From Rhizobiales bacterium 32-66-11 (GTDB taxonomy: Bacteria; Pseudomonadota; Alphaproteobacteria; Rhizobiales; Xanthobacteraceae): a stretch of DNA of 55,017 nucleotides. This document shows, piece after piece, positions 9,731-23,790 of this stretch; within the stretch, counting starts at the first letter, position 1, and every line of letters starts with the position of its first letter. A program made the position numbers and the translations under genes. Under the pieces are notes generated by a model, which saw nothing but the letters and a program-made list of their open reading frames with translations, was not told the DNA's origin and did not search any database. Location: positions 1 to 55,017 of the forward strand of contig NCEH01000065.1 of the NCBI GenBank assembly GCA_002304505.1. Reading direction: 5' to 3'.

Positions 9731-11053
9731 ATGTCCACGTCCAGCGCCGCCCGAGTGAACGCCCCCGCGATCGCCGATCGTGCGGTGCCGCCGGTGGATA
9801 TCGCCGGTACCCTGCTGGACATGGGCAAGCGCGCCCGCGCCGCCGCGCGCATTCTTGCGGTGGCGGACGCGGAAACCAAATCACGCGCGCTCCTGGCCTC
9901 TGCCCGCGCCATCCGTGCCGCCACGGGCGAAATCCTCGCCGCCAATGCGGATGATCTGGTGCGCGCGCGGGCCGATGGCATGTCCGCCGCGTTCCAGGAC
10001 CGCCTTGCCCTCACCGAGGCACGGGTCGAGGCGATCGCCGCCGGCATCGAGGCGGTGGCCGCCTTGCCCGACCCCGTGGGCAAGGTCACCGAACGCTGGA
10101 CCCGCCCCAACGGCCTCATCATCGAGCGCGTGCGCACGCCGCTTGGGGTCATCGGCGTGATCTATGAGAGCCGGCCCAATGTCACCGCCGATGCGGCGGC
10201 GCTGTGCGTGCGCGCCGGCAATGCCGTGGTGCTGCGCGGCGGCTCCGATAGCCTCGGGTCGAGCGGCGCCATTCATAAGGCGTTCGTCGCCGGGCTCGTG
10301 GACGCCGGCCTGCCGGCGGATGCGGTGCAGTTCGTGCCGTTCGCGGATCGCGGTGCGGTGGGCGAAATGCTCAAGGGCCTCGGCGGAAACCTGGACGTGA
10401 TCGTGCCGCGCGGCGGCAAGGGCCTGGTGGCGCGGGTGCAGAGCGAAGCGCGGGTTCCCGTGTTCGCCCATCTCGACGGCATCGTCCATGTCTATGTCCA
10501 CGCCCCCGCCGATCTCGCCATGGCGAAGAGCGTGCTGCTGAACGCCAAGATGCGCCGCACCGGCATTTGCGGCGCCGCCGAGACGCTGCTGGTGGACGAA
10601 GCGAGCGCGCCGACCCATCTCAAGCCGCTCATCCAGATGCTGCTCGATGCCGGCTGCGAAGTGCGCGGCGACGCGGCGGCGCAGGCGGCCGATGCGCGCG
10701 TTTTGCCGGCAAACGATGCCGATTGGGACACGGAATATGAGGATGCCATCATCTCCGTGAAGGTTGTGGCGGGGCTGGACGACGCCATCGCCCATATCGA
10801 GGGGCATGGCTCGCACCACACCGATTCCATCATCACGCAAGACGAAGACGCGGCGCGCCAATTCCTGGCCGAGGTGGATTCGGCGATCGTGATGCACAAT
10901 GCCTCCACCCAGTTCGCCGACGGCGGCGAGTTCGGCTTCGGCGCCGAAATCGGCATCGCCACGGGGCGCATGCATGCGCGCGGCCCGGTGGGGGCGGAGC
11001 AGCTGACCTCGTTCAAATATCGCGTGCACGGGGCAGGGCAGACCCGTCCGTGA
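9731..11053 (+). CDS. proA: Gamma-glutamyl phosphate reductase
   Basis: A 440-residue ProA, the NADPH-dependent step after ProB that makes glutamate 5-semialdehyde for proline. Landmarks are [31 protein letters not shown], the catalytic cysteine in [16 protein letters not shown], and the C-terminal [32 protein letters not shown]. It is an aldehyde-dehydrogenase-superfamily protein of normal length. Its TGA overlaps the GTG start of nadD, so translation of the two is probably coupled. Confidence 0.97.
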   Translation: MSTSSAARVNAPAIADRAVPPVDIAGTLLDMGKRARAAARILAVADAETKSRALLASARAIRAATGEILAANADDLVRARADGMSAAFQDRLALTEARVEAIAAGIEAVAALPDPVGKVTERWTRPNGLIIERVRTPLGVIGVIYESRPNVTADAAALCVRAGNAVVLRGGSDSLGSSGAIHKAFVAGLVDAGLPADAVQFVPFADRGAVGEMLKGLGGNLDVIVPRGGKGLVARVQSEARVPVFAHLDGIVHVYVHAPADLAMAKSVLLNAKMRRTGICGAAETLLVDEASAPTHLKPLIQMLLDAGCEVRGDAAAQAADARVLPANDADWDTEYEDAIISVKVVAGLDDAIAHIEGHGSHHTDSIITQDEDAARQFLAEVDSAIVMHNASTQFADGGEFGFGAEIGIATGRMHARGPVGAEQLTSFKYRVHGAGQTRP

Positions 11054-11751
11054 CCTGCATGACACGCGCGCGCGCTCCGGAAGCATCGCCGGCCGCGCCG
11101 CTCGGCGAACGCGCCGCCACGCGCCTGCCACTGGCCACGGCGGGCATGCGCATCGGCCTGTTCGGCGGCAGTTTCAATCCCGCCCACGGCGCGCATCGCG
11201 CCGCCAGCCTGCTGGCGCTGCGGCGGTTGGGGCTGGACCGCGTGTGGTGGCTGGTGACGCCCGGCAATCCCTTGAAAGATAATCGCAATCTTCCCTCGCT
11301 CGCGGCCCGGGTGGCCTATGCGCGCACCATGGCGCACCATCCCCTGATCGATGTGACGGGCATCGAGGCGCGGCTCGGCACGCGCTACAGCTACGAGACG
11401 GTGGCGGCGCTGCGGGCGCGCCTGCCGCAGGTGCGATTCGTGTGGCTGATGGGGGCGGACAATCTCGCTCATTTCAGCCGCTGGCAGCGTTGGCGGGATC
11501 TTGCGAACCTCTTGCCCATCGCCGTGGTGGACCGCATGGGCGACAGCCTCGCCGCCACGGCCTCGCTGGGGGCGCAGGCGCTGGGCCGATTCCGCATCGA
11601 CGAGAGCGACGCGGCCATTCTGCCGACCCTCGATCCGCCCGCCTGGGTGTTTCTCCACGGGATGAAATCTCCCGTTTCCTCAACGGGAATTCGCGCTGCA
11701 CAACAGGCCGCCGAATGGCCGGCGCGCGGGGCGCTTGGCCACAAGTCTTGA
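11050..11751 (+). CDS. nadD: Nicotinate-nucleotide adenylyltransferase
   Basis: A 233-residue NadD, which adenylates nicotinate mononucleotide in NAD synthesis. The nucleotidyltransferase signature [14 protein letters not shown] (HxxH) begins around residue 36, and MGADNL and the C-terminal VSSTGIR substrate loop follow. The GTG start overlaps the proA stop by 4 nt; ATG 11059 is possible, and the conserved core begins only at MRIGLFGG. The N-terminal ~30 residues are Ala/Arg-rich and poorly conserved. The proA-nadD-rsfS-rlmH order is standard in alphaproteobacteria. Confidence 0.95.
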   Translation: MTCMTRARAPEASPAAPLGERAATRLPLATAGMRIGLFGGSFNPAHGAHRAASLLALRRLGLDRVWWLVTPGNPLKDNRNLPSLAARVAYARTMAHHPLIDVTGIEARLGTRYSYETVAALRARLPQVRFVWLMGADNLAHFSRWQRWRDLANLLPIAVVDRMGDSLAATASLGAQALGRFRIDESDAAILPTLDPPAWVFLHGMKSPVSSTGIRAAQQAAEWPARGALGHKS

Positions 11752-11866
11752 TTTTTCGTTGATTTGAGCGCATTTTGACCCTGTGGCCTCAGGGTTCGGC
11801 ATCGCCTGCCCCAGGAGTCCGCATCAATTTTCGAGAGGATTTGGACCACTGTCCACGACGGCTCTC

Positions 11867-12244
11867 ATGGCGGCCGCCCCCAACCCGGCGCCCGCATCGA
11901 TTTCCGAAGCGCCCGACGCTGAGGAAGTCCTCGCCCTCGTTACCGCCCAGCTGGACGACGACAAGTCGGAAGACATCGTCTCCATTGACCTGCGGGGCAA
12001 AACATCGATCGCCGACTATATGGTGGTGGCGTCCGGCCGCTCGCAGCGGCACGTCGGCGGCATCTCCGAGCACCTCATCGAGGCGCTGAAGGCGGCTGGT
12101 GTGCGCGACGTGCGGGTCGAAGGCCAGCCGGCCTGCGACTGGGTGCTCATCGACGCCGGGGATGTGATCATTCACGTCTTCCAGCCCGAGGTTCGCAGCT
12201 TCTATTCCATTGAGAAGATGTGGTCCGGGACCGCGCGCGCCTGA
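11867..12244 (+). CDS. rsfS: Ribosomal silencing factor RsfS
   Basis: About 125 residues from ATG 11867. RsfS binds L14 (uL14) on the 50S subunit and blocks subunit joining in starvation or stationary phase. The core LDDDKSEDIVSIDLRGKTSIADYMVVASGRSQRHVGGISEHL, followed by GQPACDWVLIDAGDVIIHVFQPEVRSFYSIEKMW, is diagnostic. The frame stays open upstream to 11783, and a GAGAGGA at about 11833 could serve a non-ATG start, so the N-terminus is uncertain. It sits between nadD and rlmH. Confidence 0.93.
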   Translation: MAAAPNPAPASISEAPDAEEVLALVTAQLDDDKSEDIVSIDLRGKTSIADYMVVASGRSQRHVGGISEHLIEALKAAGVRDVRVEGQPACDWVLIDAGDVIIHVFQPEVRSFYSIEKMWSGTARA

Positions 12245-12280
12245 TGGCGCGCGGCGTTTCCCGCTCGGGCTGAAGGCGCG

Positions 12281-12763
12281 GTGCGCATTTCGCTGGTATG
12301 CATCGGCCGGCTGAAAGCCGGGGCCGAACGGGATCTTGTGACACGTTATGTCGAGCGGGCGCGGGCCAGCGGCCGCGCGCTCGGGCTCGTCGGCTTCGAG
12401 ACCCTGGAATTTTCCGAATCCGCCGCGCGCCGCGCGGAGGACCGCATGAATGAGGAAGGCGCAGCCTTGCTCGCCGCGATCCCGCACGGGGCCATGGCCG
12501 TGGTGCTCGATCCGCGCGGCCGCTCGCTCACCAGCGAGGATTTCGCCACCCGCATCCAGACCGCCCGCGACAGCGGTACCGCCGCCTTGTGCCTTATCAT
12601 CGGCGGGGCGGACGGGCTGGCCGAATCGCTGCGCGCGCGGGCCCAGCTGATGCTGGCGTTCGGCGCCGCCACCTTTCCCCACCAATTGGTGCGGGTGATG
12701 CTGGCCGAGCAGCTCTATCGCGCCACCACCATCCTCTCCGGCCACCCCTACCACCGCGCCTGA
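12281..12763 (+). CDS. rlmH: 23S rRNA pseudouridine-1915 N3-methyltransferase RlmH
   Basis: A 160-residue SPOUT-class methyltransferase that modifies the helix 69 loop of 23S rRNA in assembled ribosomes. The SAM-binding knot is seen in [25 protein letters not shown] and [29 protein letters not shown], the typical RlmH ending. It starts with GTG 12281 ([16 protein letters not shown]). Both members of the rsfS-rlmH pair act on the ribosome. Confidence 0.96.
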   Translation: MRISLVCIGRLKAGAERDLVTRYVERARASGRALGLVGFETLEFSESAARRAEDRMNEEGAALLAAIPHGAMAVVLDPRGRSLTSEDFATRIQTARDSGTAALCLIIGGADGLAESLRARAQLMLAFGAATFPHQLVRVMLAEQLYRATTILSGHPYHRA

Positions 12764-12775
12764 ACTGGCACTTCC

Positions 12776-12834
12776 GAGCTTAACGCGCCGAGCTTGGCGC
12801 GCCCGAGCTTGGCGCGCCCGAGCTTGGCGCGGCT
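12776..12834. repeat. Tandem 15-bp repeat
   Basis: Three consecutive units of GAGCTTGGCGCGCCC begin at 12790, 12805 and 12820, the last diverging in its final two bases. They are preceded by a degraded 14-nt copy at 12776-12789. The array is between the rlmH stop and the EnvC-like gene. No hairpin terminator or coding role is evident. Confidence 0.8.
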
Positions 12835-12974
12835 GCGTCAGGGCGCGTGAGCGCGCCCGGGCGTGTTCCCTGCGCTTGGTGTCGGCGTGCGGTTTCCGGC
12901 GCACCCGCTGTGTCCGGGGCGAAGCTGTGCGATGGTTTACACATCCTCAACTTCGCGTGCTTAAGTCTGCGTTC

Positions 12975-14312
12975 ATGATGTTTCGCGCCGGGCCCTTCTT
13001 CTGCGTGGTGGCGGTCGGCTTTGCGCTGGCGCAGGCCGGGCCCGCGCGTGGCCAGGCGTCATCCCCCGGATCCAGCGCGCCGGTGCCGGTGCCGCGCGCC
13101 GCCCGGCCGGTGCCGCGCCCGCCAACGGTCGATACCGAGGCGCTGCAGAACGACCTGCGCCGCAACGCCGCCTTCCAGGCCCAGCTTCAGGCCGATCTTG
13201 CCAGCGCCACCGGCGACCGGGGCAAGCTCTCGCAGATGCTGGTGGACACCACCACCCATATCCGCGAGGTCGAGCAGAAGCTGACCGACGTGGAAAGCCG
13301 CATGGCCGAGCTGGACCGCAGCCGCTCGACGCTCGCCGCGTCGCTGATGAGCCGGCGCGAGGTTCTGGCGGACGTGCTCGCCGCCCTGGTCCGCATGGGC
13401 CGCAATCCGCCGCCGGCCCTGCTGATGCGCCCCGACGACGCGCTCGATGCGGTGCGCTCGGCGATCCTGCTCGGCGCCCTGCTGCCGGAAATGCGGGTGG
13501 AGGCGGAAACCCTCGCCGCGGATCTCGCCGAAATGAACCGGGTGCGAACCGAATTGACCCGCGCGCGCGACACGCTCGCTACCTTGCGCAGCTCGCTCGG
13601 CGAGGATCGCGCCCGCATCGCCGCGCTGGTGACCGAGCGCCAGCGGCGCCAGGCGGAGAGCGGGACCGCCCAGCCGGGCGACAAGGCGCAGGCGGAAACC
13701 CTCGCCAAGGCCAGCGGCGACGTGCACGATCTCGTGACCCGCCTGGAAACCGAAGTGGCGCCCGCCGCGCGCGCCGCCGATGCGGCCCGCACCGTGCCAC
13801 AGGATGCCGCTGCGGCAGGAGGGGCAGGCAAGACCCAGGTGGCGGCGCTGACCAACCCGGCCCGGCTCGCCCCGGCGATCGCCTTCAGCGAGGCCAAAGG
13901 CTTGCTGCCATTGCCGGTTGCCGGGGTGCGGCTGCGCGGATTCGGCGCGCCGGACGGGCTCGGCAGCACGGAAAAGGGGCTGACAATGGCCACCCGGGCG
14001 GGCGCGCAAGTCGCGGCCCCGAGCGATGGCTGGGTGGTGTATGCTGGGCCGTTCCGCTCCTACGGCCAACTCTTGATCATAAATGCCGGCGGAGGCTACC
14101 ATATTCTCATGGCGGGAATGGAACGCATCACCGTGGACCTCGGGCAGTTCGTTCTGACCGGAGAACCCGTGGCGGTGATGGGAAACGGTCCCCTGGCGGC
14201 GAATTCGGCCTCGGGACAGCCCCATTTATATGTCGAATTCCGTAAGGACGGAATTTCAATCGATCCCGCCCCCTGGTGGGCGGCAACGGACAGTCAGAAG
14301 GTGCGCGGATGA
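12975..14312 (+). CDS. EnvC-like murein hydrolase activator (degenerate LytM)
   Basis: About 445 residues. A signal peptide (VAVGFALAQAGPARG) is followed by a Pro-rich linker and long coiled coils (about 55-270), then a C-terminal LytM/M23 fold. The zinc ligands of active M23 peptidases are missing: where HxxxD is expected it reads GSTEKGLTMAT, and only GQPHLYVEFRKDG of the second motif remains. This matches EnvC-type proteins, which activate periplasmic amidases at the septum rather than cutting peptidoglycan. ATG 12975 is chosen because the signal peptide follows it, though the frame is open to 12876. It overlaps ctpA by 4 nt. Confidence 0.85.
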   Translation: MMFRAGPFFCVVAVGFALAQAGPARGQASSPGSSAPVPVPRAARPVPRPPTVDTEALQNDLRRNAAFQAQLQADLASATGDRGKLSQMLVDTTTHIREVEQKLTDVESRMAELDRSRSTLAASLMSRREVLADVLAALVRMGRNPPPALLMRPDDALDAVRSAILLGALLPEMRVEAETLAADLAEMNRVRTELTRARDTLATLRSSLGEDRARIAALVTERQRRQAESGTAQPGDKAQAETLAKASGDVHDLVTRLETEVAPAARAADAARTVPQDAAAAGGAGKTQVAALTNPARLAPAIAFSEAKGLLPLPVAGVRLRGFGAPDGLGSTEKGLTMATRAGAQVAAPSDGWVVYAGPFRSYGQLLIINAGGGYHILMAGMERITVDLGQFVLTGEPVAVMGNGPLAANSASGQPHLYVEFRKDGISIDPAPWWAATDSQKVRG

Positions 14313-15658
14313 TGCGTCGTACGTCTCTATTTCTCTTTGGCGTTGCGGCCGGCGCCCTGGTAGCCGTCGCGGCGACCCAACCAGGTATGCTTTCGAGCAT
14401 GACCGCGCAGGCGGCGGCTTCCGACACCTACCGCCAGCTCAACCTGTTCGGTGACGTGTTCGAGCGCGTGCGCTCCGATTATGTCGAGAAGCCCGACGAT
14501 TCCAAGCTCGTGGAAAGCGCCATCAACGGCATGCTCCAGGGGCTGGATCCGCACTCGTCCTACATGGACGCGAAGAGCTTCCGCGACATGCAGGTGCAGA
14601 CCCGCGGCGAGTTCGGCGGCCTCGGCATCGAGGTCACCATGGAAGACGGCCTCGTGAAGGTCATCGCCCCCATCGACGATACCCCGGCCGCCAAGGCGGG
14701 CGTGCAGGCGGGCGACATCATCACCAAGCTCGACGACGACCAGGTGCAGGGCCTCACCCTGAACCAGGCGGTCGAGAAGATGCGCGGCGCCGTCAACACG
14801 CCGATTCGCCTCACCATCGCGCGCAAGGGCCAGGACAAGCCGATCGAGATCAAGGTGGTGCGCGATACCATCAAGATCCGCGCGGTGCGTTCGCGCATCG
14901 AGAATGGCGACATCGCCTATCTGCGCATCACCTCGTTCAACGAGCAGACCTTCGACAATCTGAAGAAGGCGATCGAGGACACCACCGCCCAGATCGGCCC
15001 CGACAAGATCAAGGGCTATATCGTCGACCTGCGCAACAATCCCGGTGGCCTGCTCGACCAGGCGATCGCGGTGTCGGATGCGTTCCTGGAGAAGGGCGAG
15101 ATTGTCTCCACCCGCGGCCGCAATGCCGACGAGACCCAGCGCTTCAACGCGCGTGGCGGCGACCTGACCAAGGGCAAGCCGGTGATCGTGCTGACCAACG
15201 GCGGCTCCGCCTCGGCCTCGGAAATCGTTGCCGGCGCCCTCCAGGACCACAAGCGCGCGACCATTCTCGGCTCGCGCAGCTTCGGCAAGGGATCGGTGCA
15301 GACCATCATCCCGCTCGGCGGCAATGGCGCGCTGCGGCTCACCACGGCGCGCTATTACACGCCGTCGGGCCGCTCGATCCAGGCCAAGGGCATCGAGCCG
15401 GACATCATCCTGATCCAGGATCTGCCGGACGACCAGAAGGCCAAGCTCGGCGCCGCCGCCGGCGACACCACGCGCGGGGAGGCCTCGCTGAAGGGCCATC
15501 TGAAGAACGGCGACGACGAGCAGGCGGGTTCGCCCTCCTACGTCCCGGCCGATCCGAAGGACGATACCCAGCTGAAGATGGCGGTGGAGCTGCTGGAGGG
15601 CACGATCAAGAACGCCGCCTTCCCGCCCAATCCGAACAAGACCACCTCCGCCAATTGA
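14309..15658 (+). CDS. ctpA: S41-family C-terminal processing peptidase CtpA
   Basis: 449 residues: an N-terminal signal anchor (LFLFGVAAGALVAVAATQPG), a PDZ domain (about 100-180, GEFGGLGIEVTMEDGLVKVI), and the S41 catalytic core. The Ser/Lys dyad fits Ser302 in NGGSASASEIVAGAL and Lys327 in GSRSFGKGSVQ; their 25-residue spacing equals that of Prc. Carboxyl-terminal peptidases trim periplasmic proteins, including peptidoglycan enzymes. The ATG overlaps the EnvC-like stop (ATGA), a conserved pairing. A strong terminator follows 45 nt downstream. Confidence 0.96.
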   Translation: MMRRTSLFLFGVAAGALVAVAATQPGMLSSMTAQAAASDTYRQLNLFGDVFERVRSDYVEKPDDSKLVESAINGMLQGLDPHSSYMDAKSFRDMQVQTRGEFGGLGIEVTMEDGLVKVIAPIDDTPAAKAGVQAGDIITKLDDDQVQGLTLNQAVEKMRGAVNTPIRLTIARKGQDKPIEIKVVRDTIKIRAVRSRIENGDIAYLRITSFNEQTFDNLKKAIEDTTAQIGPDKIKGYIVDLRNNPGGLLDQAIAVSDAFLEKGEIVSTRGRNADETQRFNARGGDLTKGKPVIVLTNGGSASASEIVAGALQDHKRATILGSRSFGKGSVQTIIPLGGNGALRLTTARYYTPSGRSIQAKGIEPDIILIQDLPDDQKAKLGAAAGDTTRGEASLKGHLKNGDDEQAGSPSYVPADPKDDTQLKMAVELLEGTIKNAAFPPNPNKTTSAN

Positions 15659-15702
15659 GGCGAATCCGGGCGGTCCGCCCTCACGGCCCGCCCAAGCGTC
15701 GA

Positions 15703-15735
15703 AGACCCGCCGGTTTTGCCGGCGGGTCTTTTTTT
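15703..15735 (+). terminator. Rho-independent terminator after ctpA
   Basis: An 11-bp perfect stem, AGACCCGCCGG with CCGGCGGGTCT, a TTTTG loop and a following run of T's to 15735. It closes the obgE-ctpA block before the atp operon. Confidence 0.93.
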
Positions 15736-18006
<2,271 letters not shown>

Positions 18007-18036
18007 GCCTTTCCTCGAGATTGATGGACGGGCGCA

Positions 18037-20295
<2,259 letters not shown>

Positions 20296-20413
20296 TTTTA
20301 ACTGCCGGAGCCTGCGGGCCTGAAGGTTGAGAGAGGCCGATCCCACCTCCGCACACGCGGATACGGGGTCGGCATCGCACGCATCAAAGGCCCGCGCGGT
20401 CGGAGACACACAG

Positions 20414-20815
20414 ATGGCCACCTTCCCCTTTGAGCTTGTCTCGCCCGAGAAGCTGCTCTTTTCCGGCCAGGTGCAGGAAGTGGGCGTGCCCGGTAGCGAA
20501 GGCGATTTCGGCGTCATGGCCGGCCACGCGCCGTTCATCGCCACCCTGCGTCCCGGCATCCTGACCATTCACGCCGACGGTGGCGCCAAGCGCCTGTTCG
20601 TGCGCGGCGGTTTTGCCGAGGTGAACCCCACCGGCCTCACCGTGCTCGCCGAGCGCGCGGTTCCGGTGGAAGAGATCAAGCCGGAGATGCTGCGCCAGCT
20701 GATCAAGGACGCGCAGGAAGACATCGCAGGTGCTGGACATTCTGGTGCCGGGCGAAGCGCCGCTGCCGCACTGAGGCTTGGCGTCCGGTATCGGCCGGTT
20801 CGATCAGAAAAATAA
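20414..20815 (+). CDS. atpC: F1Fo ATP synthase subunit epsilon, C-terminus probably frameshifted
   Basis: The N-terminal beta sandwich (1-85) is normal: MATFPFELVSPEKLLFSGQV, GDFGVMAGHAPFIATLRPG, GGFAEVNPTGLTVLAERAV. Epsilon couples rotation and can inhibit ATP hydrolysis through its helical C-terminus. After IKDAQEDIA (residue 105) the frame gives a Gly/Ala/Arg-rich tail. In another frame the same DNA reads QVLDILVPGEAPLPH and stops at 20774, a plausible end of the C-terminal helix. About 15 residues of the helix seem lost at about 20728, with a frameshift. ATG 20414 is chosen by homology. Confidence 0.85.
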   Translation: MATFPFELVSPEKLLFSGQVQEVGVPGSEGDFGVMAGHAPFIATLRPGILTIHADGGAKRLFVRGGFAEVNPTGLTVLAERAVPVEEIKPEMLRQLIKDAQEDIAGAGHSGAGRSAAAALRLGVRYRPVRSEK

Positions 20816-20820
20816 GCAGA

Positions 20821-20850
20821 GGCCGGGCAGACGCCCGGCCTTTTCTCTTT
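20821..20850 (+). terminator. Rho-independent terminator of the atp operon
   Basis: An 8-bp GC stem, GGCCGGGC and GCCCGGCC, with AGAC loop and TTTTCTCTTT tail. Confidence 0.9.
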
Positions 20851-21015
20851 CAGCCAGCCCTTCTTGGATTTGCACGGTTGATCCAGGCACCTTTGCCCCA
20901 GCGCGCAACGCGCGCGCTGGGGGCCATGTGGCGCGCGGGGCGGCGTGCGAGCCACGCGCATCGCGTCGAACCACGCCCTCGGCCATGTCTCAGGATACCC
21001 GCGCCGCGCCGTCGC

Positions 21016-21522
21016 TCAGGGCACCGCGAAGCGGCGGAAATCGTGGATGACGCGCTCATAGACCGGGCGCTTGAAGGGCACCACCAGCTCGGCCGTGCGC
21101 TCCAGGCTCTCCCAGCGCCAATGGGCGAATTCGGGATTGTGCTGGCCGCCGCCGGGCTTGAGAATGTCGATCTCGCCGTCCACGCCAGTGAAGCGCAATG
21201 CGAACCAGCGCTGCGTCTGCCCGCGATAGCGGCCCTTCCAGGCCTGGCCGGCGATACGGCCGGGAAGGTCGTAATTCAGCCAGTCCTCGACCTCTCCGAG
21301 CCGGACGACGGAGCGGATGGAGGTTTCCTCGTACAATTCCCGCAGCGCCGCCGCGAATGGCTCTTCGCCCCCGTCGATACCGCCCTGCGGCATCTGCCAG
21401 GAATGCTCCATATCCACATGCTCCGGGCCGCCGGAGCGCTGGCCCATGAACACCTGGCCAGCCGCGTTGAACACGGCGAGGCCCACGCATCGACGATAGG
21501 GCAGGTCTTCCTGGCGTTTCAT
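21016..21522 (-). CDS. rppH: RNA pyrophosphohydrolase (Nudix)
   Basis: A 168-residue Nudix hydrolase that removes 5' pyrophosphate from transcripts to start decay, and can hydrolyse dinucleoside polyphosphates. The Nudix box lies in [46 protein letters not shown] and HSWQMPQGG are typical of RppH, as is the C-terminal [13 protein letters not shown]. In many rhizobia rppH borders the atpC end of the operon, as here, where it converges with atpC. Confidence 0.93.
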   Translation of the reverse strand: MKRQEDLPYRRCVGLAVFNAAGQVFMGQRSGGPEHVDMEHSWQMPQGGIDGGEEPFAAALRELYEETSIRSVVRLGEVEDWLNYDLPGRIAGQAWKGRYRGQTQRWFALRFTGVDGEIDILKPGGGQHNPEFAHWRWESLERTAELVVPFKRPVYERVIHDFRRFAVP

Positions 21523-21657
21523 GGTGCACCTCGTATGGCCGCCGCTTGGGGCATGTTCGCACCCTGCTTAGCAAATCCGCTTCGTCCGCGGGCGCGGCGC
21601 GGCGGCCGGACCGCGCGGAAAAACCGCGCAGCGCCGGCCCACCGGGCGCAGATGGGA

Positions 21658-22287
21658 TCAGTGGGCGCGCATGCCGCTCGGCAGGGCGCTCGCGGCCCAG
21701 GCCCGCAGCGACACCCAGGTGCGCCGGTCGAGCAGGAAGCGATCCACCGGAACCGAGGCGGCCAGTGCCTTCACGCGGCACAGGCCGGCGCCGCACCATT
21801 GGAAGGCGCACTTTTCCAGCACCCGCCGCGAGGCCGGATTGACCACCCGGGCGGCCCCGGCGATCTGCGCGATCGCGGTTTCGGAAAAGGCATAGTCGAT
21901 GACGGCGCGGGCGGCCTCGGTGGCGATGCCGCGGCCCCAGAAGGGTTCGCCGATCCAATAGCCGAGCTCGGGCGCGGGCTCGCCGGGACGGCGGGCGAAC
22001 CCGCACATGCCGACCAGCACGAGCGCGCCTTCCTGCTTCAGGAGCACGGCGAAGGTTGCGGCCTCCTCGCCCTGCGGCGCATTGGCGATGAAGCTCAAGG
22101 CGTCGGCGGCGCGATAGGGATGGGGCAGGTTCGCGGTCATTTCCGCGATACGGCGGCTGTTGGCCAGCGCCGCGATGGCGTCCACGTCCTCGATCTTGGG
22201 CGCGCGCAGCACGAGGCGCGCGGTCTCGAGGACGGGAATACAGCTTTCCTGCAGCGCAACTCCGGGTGGCGTCTCGATGATGGTCAT
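21658..22287 (-). CDS. GNAT-family N-acetyltransferase (RimJ/RimL-like)
   Basis: A 209-residue acetyltransferase of the GNAT fold: LETARLVLRAPKIEDVDAIAALANSRRIAEM at the start, YWIGEPFWGRGIATEAARAVIDYAF carrying the acetyl-CoA loop (R/QxxGxG/A type), and NPASRRVLEKCAFQ. This pattern resembles RimJ/RimL-type enzymes that acetylate protein N-termini or small molecules; the substrate is unknown. It lies downstream of rplU-rpmA on the same strand but behind a strong terminator, so it is probably a separate transcript. A GNAT gene beside rpmA is common in Rhizobiales. Confidence 0.85.
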   Translation of the reverse strand: MTIIETPPGVALQESCIPVLETARLVLRAPKIEDVDAIAALANSRRIAEMTANLPHPYRAADALSFIANAPQGEEAATFAVLLKQEGALVLVGMCGFARRPGEPAPELGYWIGEPFWGRGIATEAARAVIDYAFSETAIAQIAGAARVVNPASRRVLEKCAFQWCGAGLCRVKALAASVPVDRFLLDRRTWVSLRAWAASALPSGMRAH

Positions 22288-22305
22288 GGCGGGCTCCAGG
22301 CCAAG

Positions 22306-22345
22306 GCAAAAGAAAACCGGGGAGACGTGCCCGTCTCCCCGGTTT
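22306..22345 (-). terminator. Rho-independent terminator of rplU-rpmA
   Basis: A perfect 14-bp stem, AAACCGGGGAGACG (22314-22327) with CGTCTCCCCGGTTT (22332-22345), 4-nt loop. On the minus strand it is followed by TTTTCTTTTG. A weaker interrupted hairpin (about 22397-22431) lies just after the rpmA stop. Confidence 0.9.
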
Positions 22346-22425
22346 ATCGGAGCCCCAGCTTCCTGGTTCAGGCTCCCTCCGGTTCGACGAGACCGGCGGG
22401 ATCCTGCATTTTCAGGTCTCGCCGG

Positions 22426-22701
22426 TTATTCAGCCGCCTCAAGGGCGGGGGTAGCGACAACGGATACGAACGTGCGGTCGTTGGCTTTGGTGCGGAACTC
22501 GACGCGGCCTTCAATAAGCGCGAACAAGGTATGGTCCTTGCCCATGCCGACGTTGAGGCCGGGATGCCATTTGGTGCCGCGTTGACGCACGATAATGTTG
22601 CCGGGAATGACTTCCTGGCCGCCGAAGCGCTTCACGCCAAGGCGACGGCCGTCGGAATCGCGGCCGTTGCGGGACGAACCGCCTGCTTTCTTATGAGCCA
22701 T
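22426..22701 (-). CDS. rpmA: 50S ribosomal protein L27
   Basis: A 91-residue L27, near the peptidyl-transferase centre of the 50S subunit. [48 protein letters not shown] is diagnostic, and the N-terminus is of the uncleaved Gram-negative type. It follows rplU by 20 nt and ends before a strong terminator. Confidence 0.98.
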   Translation of the reverse strand: MAHKKAGGSSRNGRDSDGRRLGVKRFGGQEVIPGNIIVRQRGTKWHPGLNVGMGKDHTLFALIEGRVEFRTKANDRTFVSVVATPALEAAE

Positions 22702-22721
22702 TTGCGCTCTCCGTTCTCAGA

Positions 22722-23096
22722 TCAAGCTTCGGCCGAGGCCTGTTCGGCCGGCGCAGCTTGGGTTGCGGGGACGACGGCCTTGCCGTCGGTGCCGAGAATC
22801 TCGGTGATGCGCACGACGGTGAGGTCGGCGCGGAAGCCGCGCTTGCGGCGCGAGTTCTGCCGGCGACGCTTCTTGAACGCGATCACCTTGTCGCCGCGGG
22901 TCTGCTCGACCACTTCCACGGTAACGGAGGCGCCGTCCACGAGCGGGGCACCGATCACGGTGGTCTCGCCTGCCAGCATGAGCACGGGGAGCGACAGGAT
23001 CTGGCCGGCTTCGGCGTCGATGATCTTGTCGACCGTGATGACGTCGTGTGGGGCGACGCGGTACTGCTTGCCGCCCGTCTTGATGACCGCGAACAT
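22722..23096 (-). CDS. rplU: 50S ribosomal protein L21
   Basis: A 124-residue L21 that binds 23S r[61 protein letters not shown] and a short Ala-rich tail are typical. ATG 23096 is fixed by the conserved N-terminus even though the frame is open far upstream. First gene of rplU-rpmA, with a consensus -35/-10 promoter about 95 nt upstream. Confidence 0.98.
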   Translation of the reverse strand: MFAVIKTGGKQYRVAPHDVITVDKIIDAEAGQILSLPVLMLAGETTVIGAPLVDGASVTVEVVEQTRGDKVIAFKKRRRQNSRRKRGFRADLTVVRITEILGTDGKAVVPATQAAPAEQASAEA

Positions 23097-23188
23097 CTTT
23101 GTCTCGCTTTCGTGTTCCACCCGCCTCGAAGGGAGGGCTTCTTTCGGTCGATTGGGAATATGGGCGCAAAGGCCCACGCGAAGCGGCT

Positions 23189-23218
23189 CGTGTACCCTTT
23201 GCCGGGTCGGTTTGTCAA
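23189..23218 (-). promoter_or_regulatory. Probable sigma70 promoter of rplU-rpmA
   Basis: On the minus strand a perfect TTGACA (23218-23213), 18-nt spacer and TACACG (23194-23189). It faces rplU and leaves a leader of about 90 nt. Confidence 0.6.
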
Positions 23219-23366
23219 TGCGCCGGCCGGCGCAAAAACGCGGAACCGTGCCGGTTTGCGTCCGGCGGCGTGGTGTCTTAACCCTGCGCTTGGAACATCT
23301 CCAAGCGGGTTGCAAACGCAGGTCCGCCGCCCCGATAAGCCAGGCTCGATTCGCAAGGGTCCCATC

Positions 23367-23645
23367 ATGCACGACAAGCAGGCCGAAATTCCGGACGGCA
23401 TGCCCGCCATCCGCACCATTGCGATGCCGGCGGATACCAATCCGAGCGGCGATATTTTCGGCGGCTGGCTGATGTCGCAGATGGATCTGGCGGCCGGCAA
23501 CATCGCCGCCCGCCGCGCCCGCGGCCGGTGCGCGACCGTGGCGGTGGAGGCCATCACCTTTCTCGGCCCGGTGTTCGTGGGCGACGAGGTGAGCCTGTTC
23601 GCGAACATCCTGTCGGTGGGCCGCACCTCCGGCGACGCGGCCTGA
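23367..23645 (+). CDS. Acyl-CoA thioesterase (hotdog fold), truncated
   Basis: Reads as 92 residues, while YciA-type acyl-CoA hydrolases are about 130. The visible part is typical: [73 protein letters not shown]. The frame then reaches GDAA and a stop where the strand usually continues into an EVxAxRR-type segment. The final beta strands are missing, probably because of another deletion near 23630. These enzymes hydrolyse short- to medium-chain acyl-CoAs. It diverges from rplU. Confidence 0.75.
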   Translation: MHDKQAEIPDGMPAIRTIAMPADTNPSGDIFGGWLMSQMDLAAGNIAARRARGRCATVAVEAITFLGPVFVGDEVSLFANILSVGRTSGDAA

Positions 23646-23790
23646 GGCGCGCGCCGCATTTGCAACCGCAGCCTCGGGCCCGGTGGCAGCGGATGACGTG
23701 GAAAGGCTGCGCGGGGCGTCTTGTGCTTGTTTCCCGGCTCGGCTAGAAGCGCAGAACCACAAACGGGCGCGGCGCGCCCGTGCCCCGGAT

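Noticed and set aside
22397..22431. Second terminator after rpmA
   Set aside because: The stem is interrupted and no T-run follows on the minus strand; the perfect stem at 22314-22345 is the better terminator.
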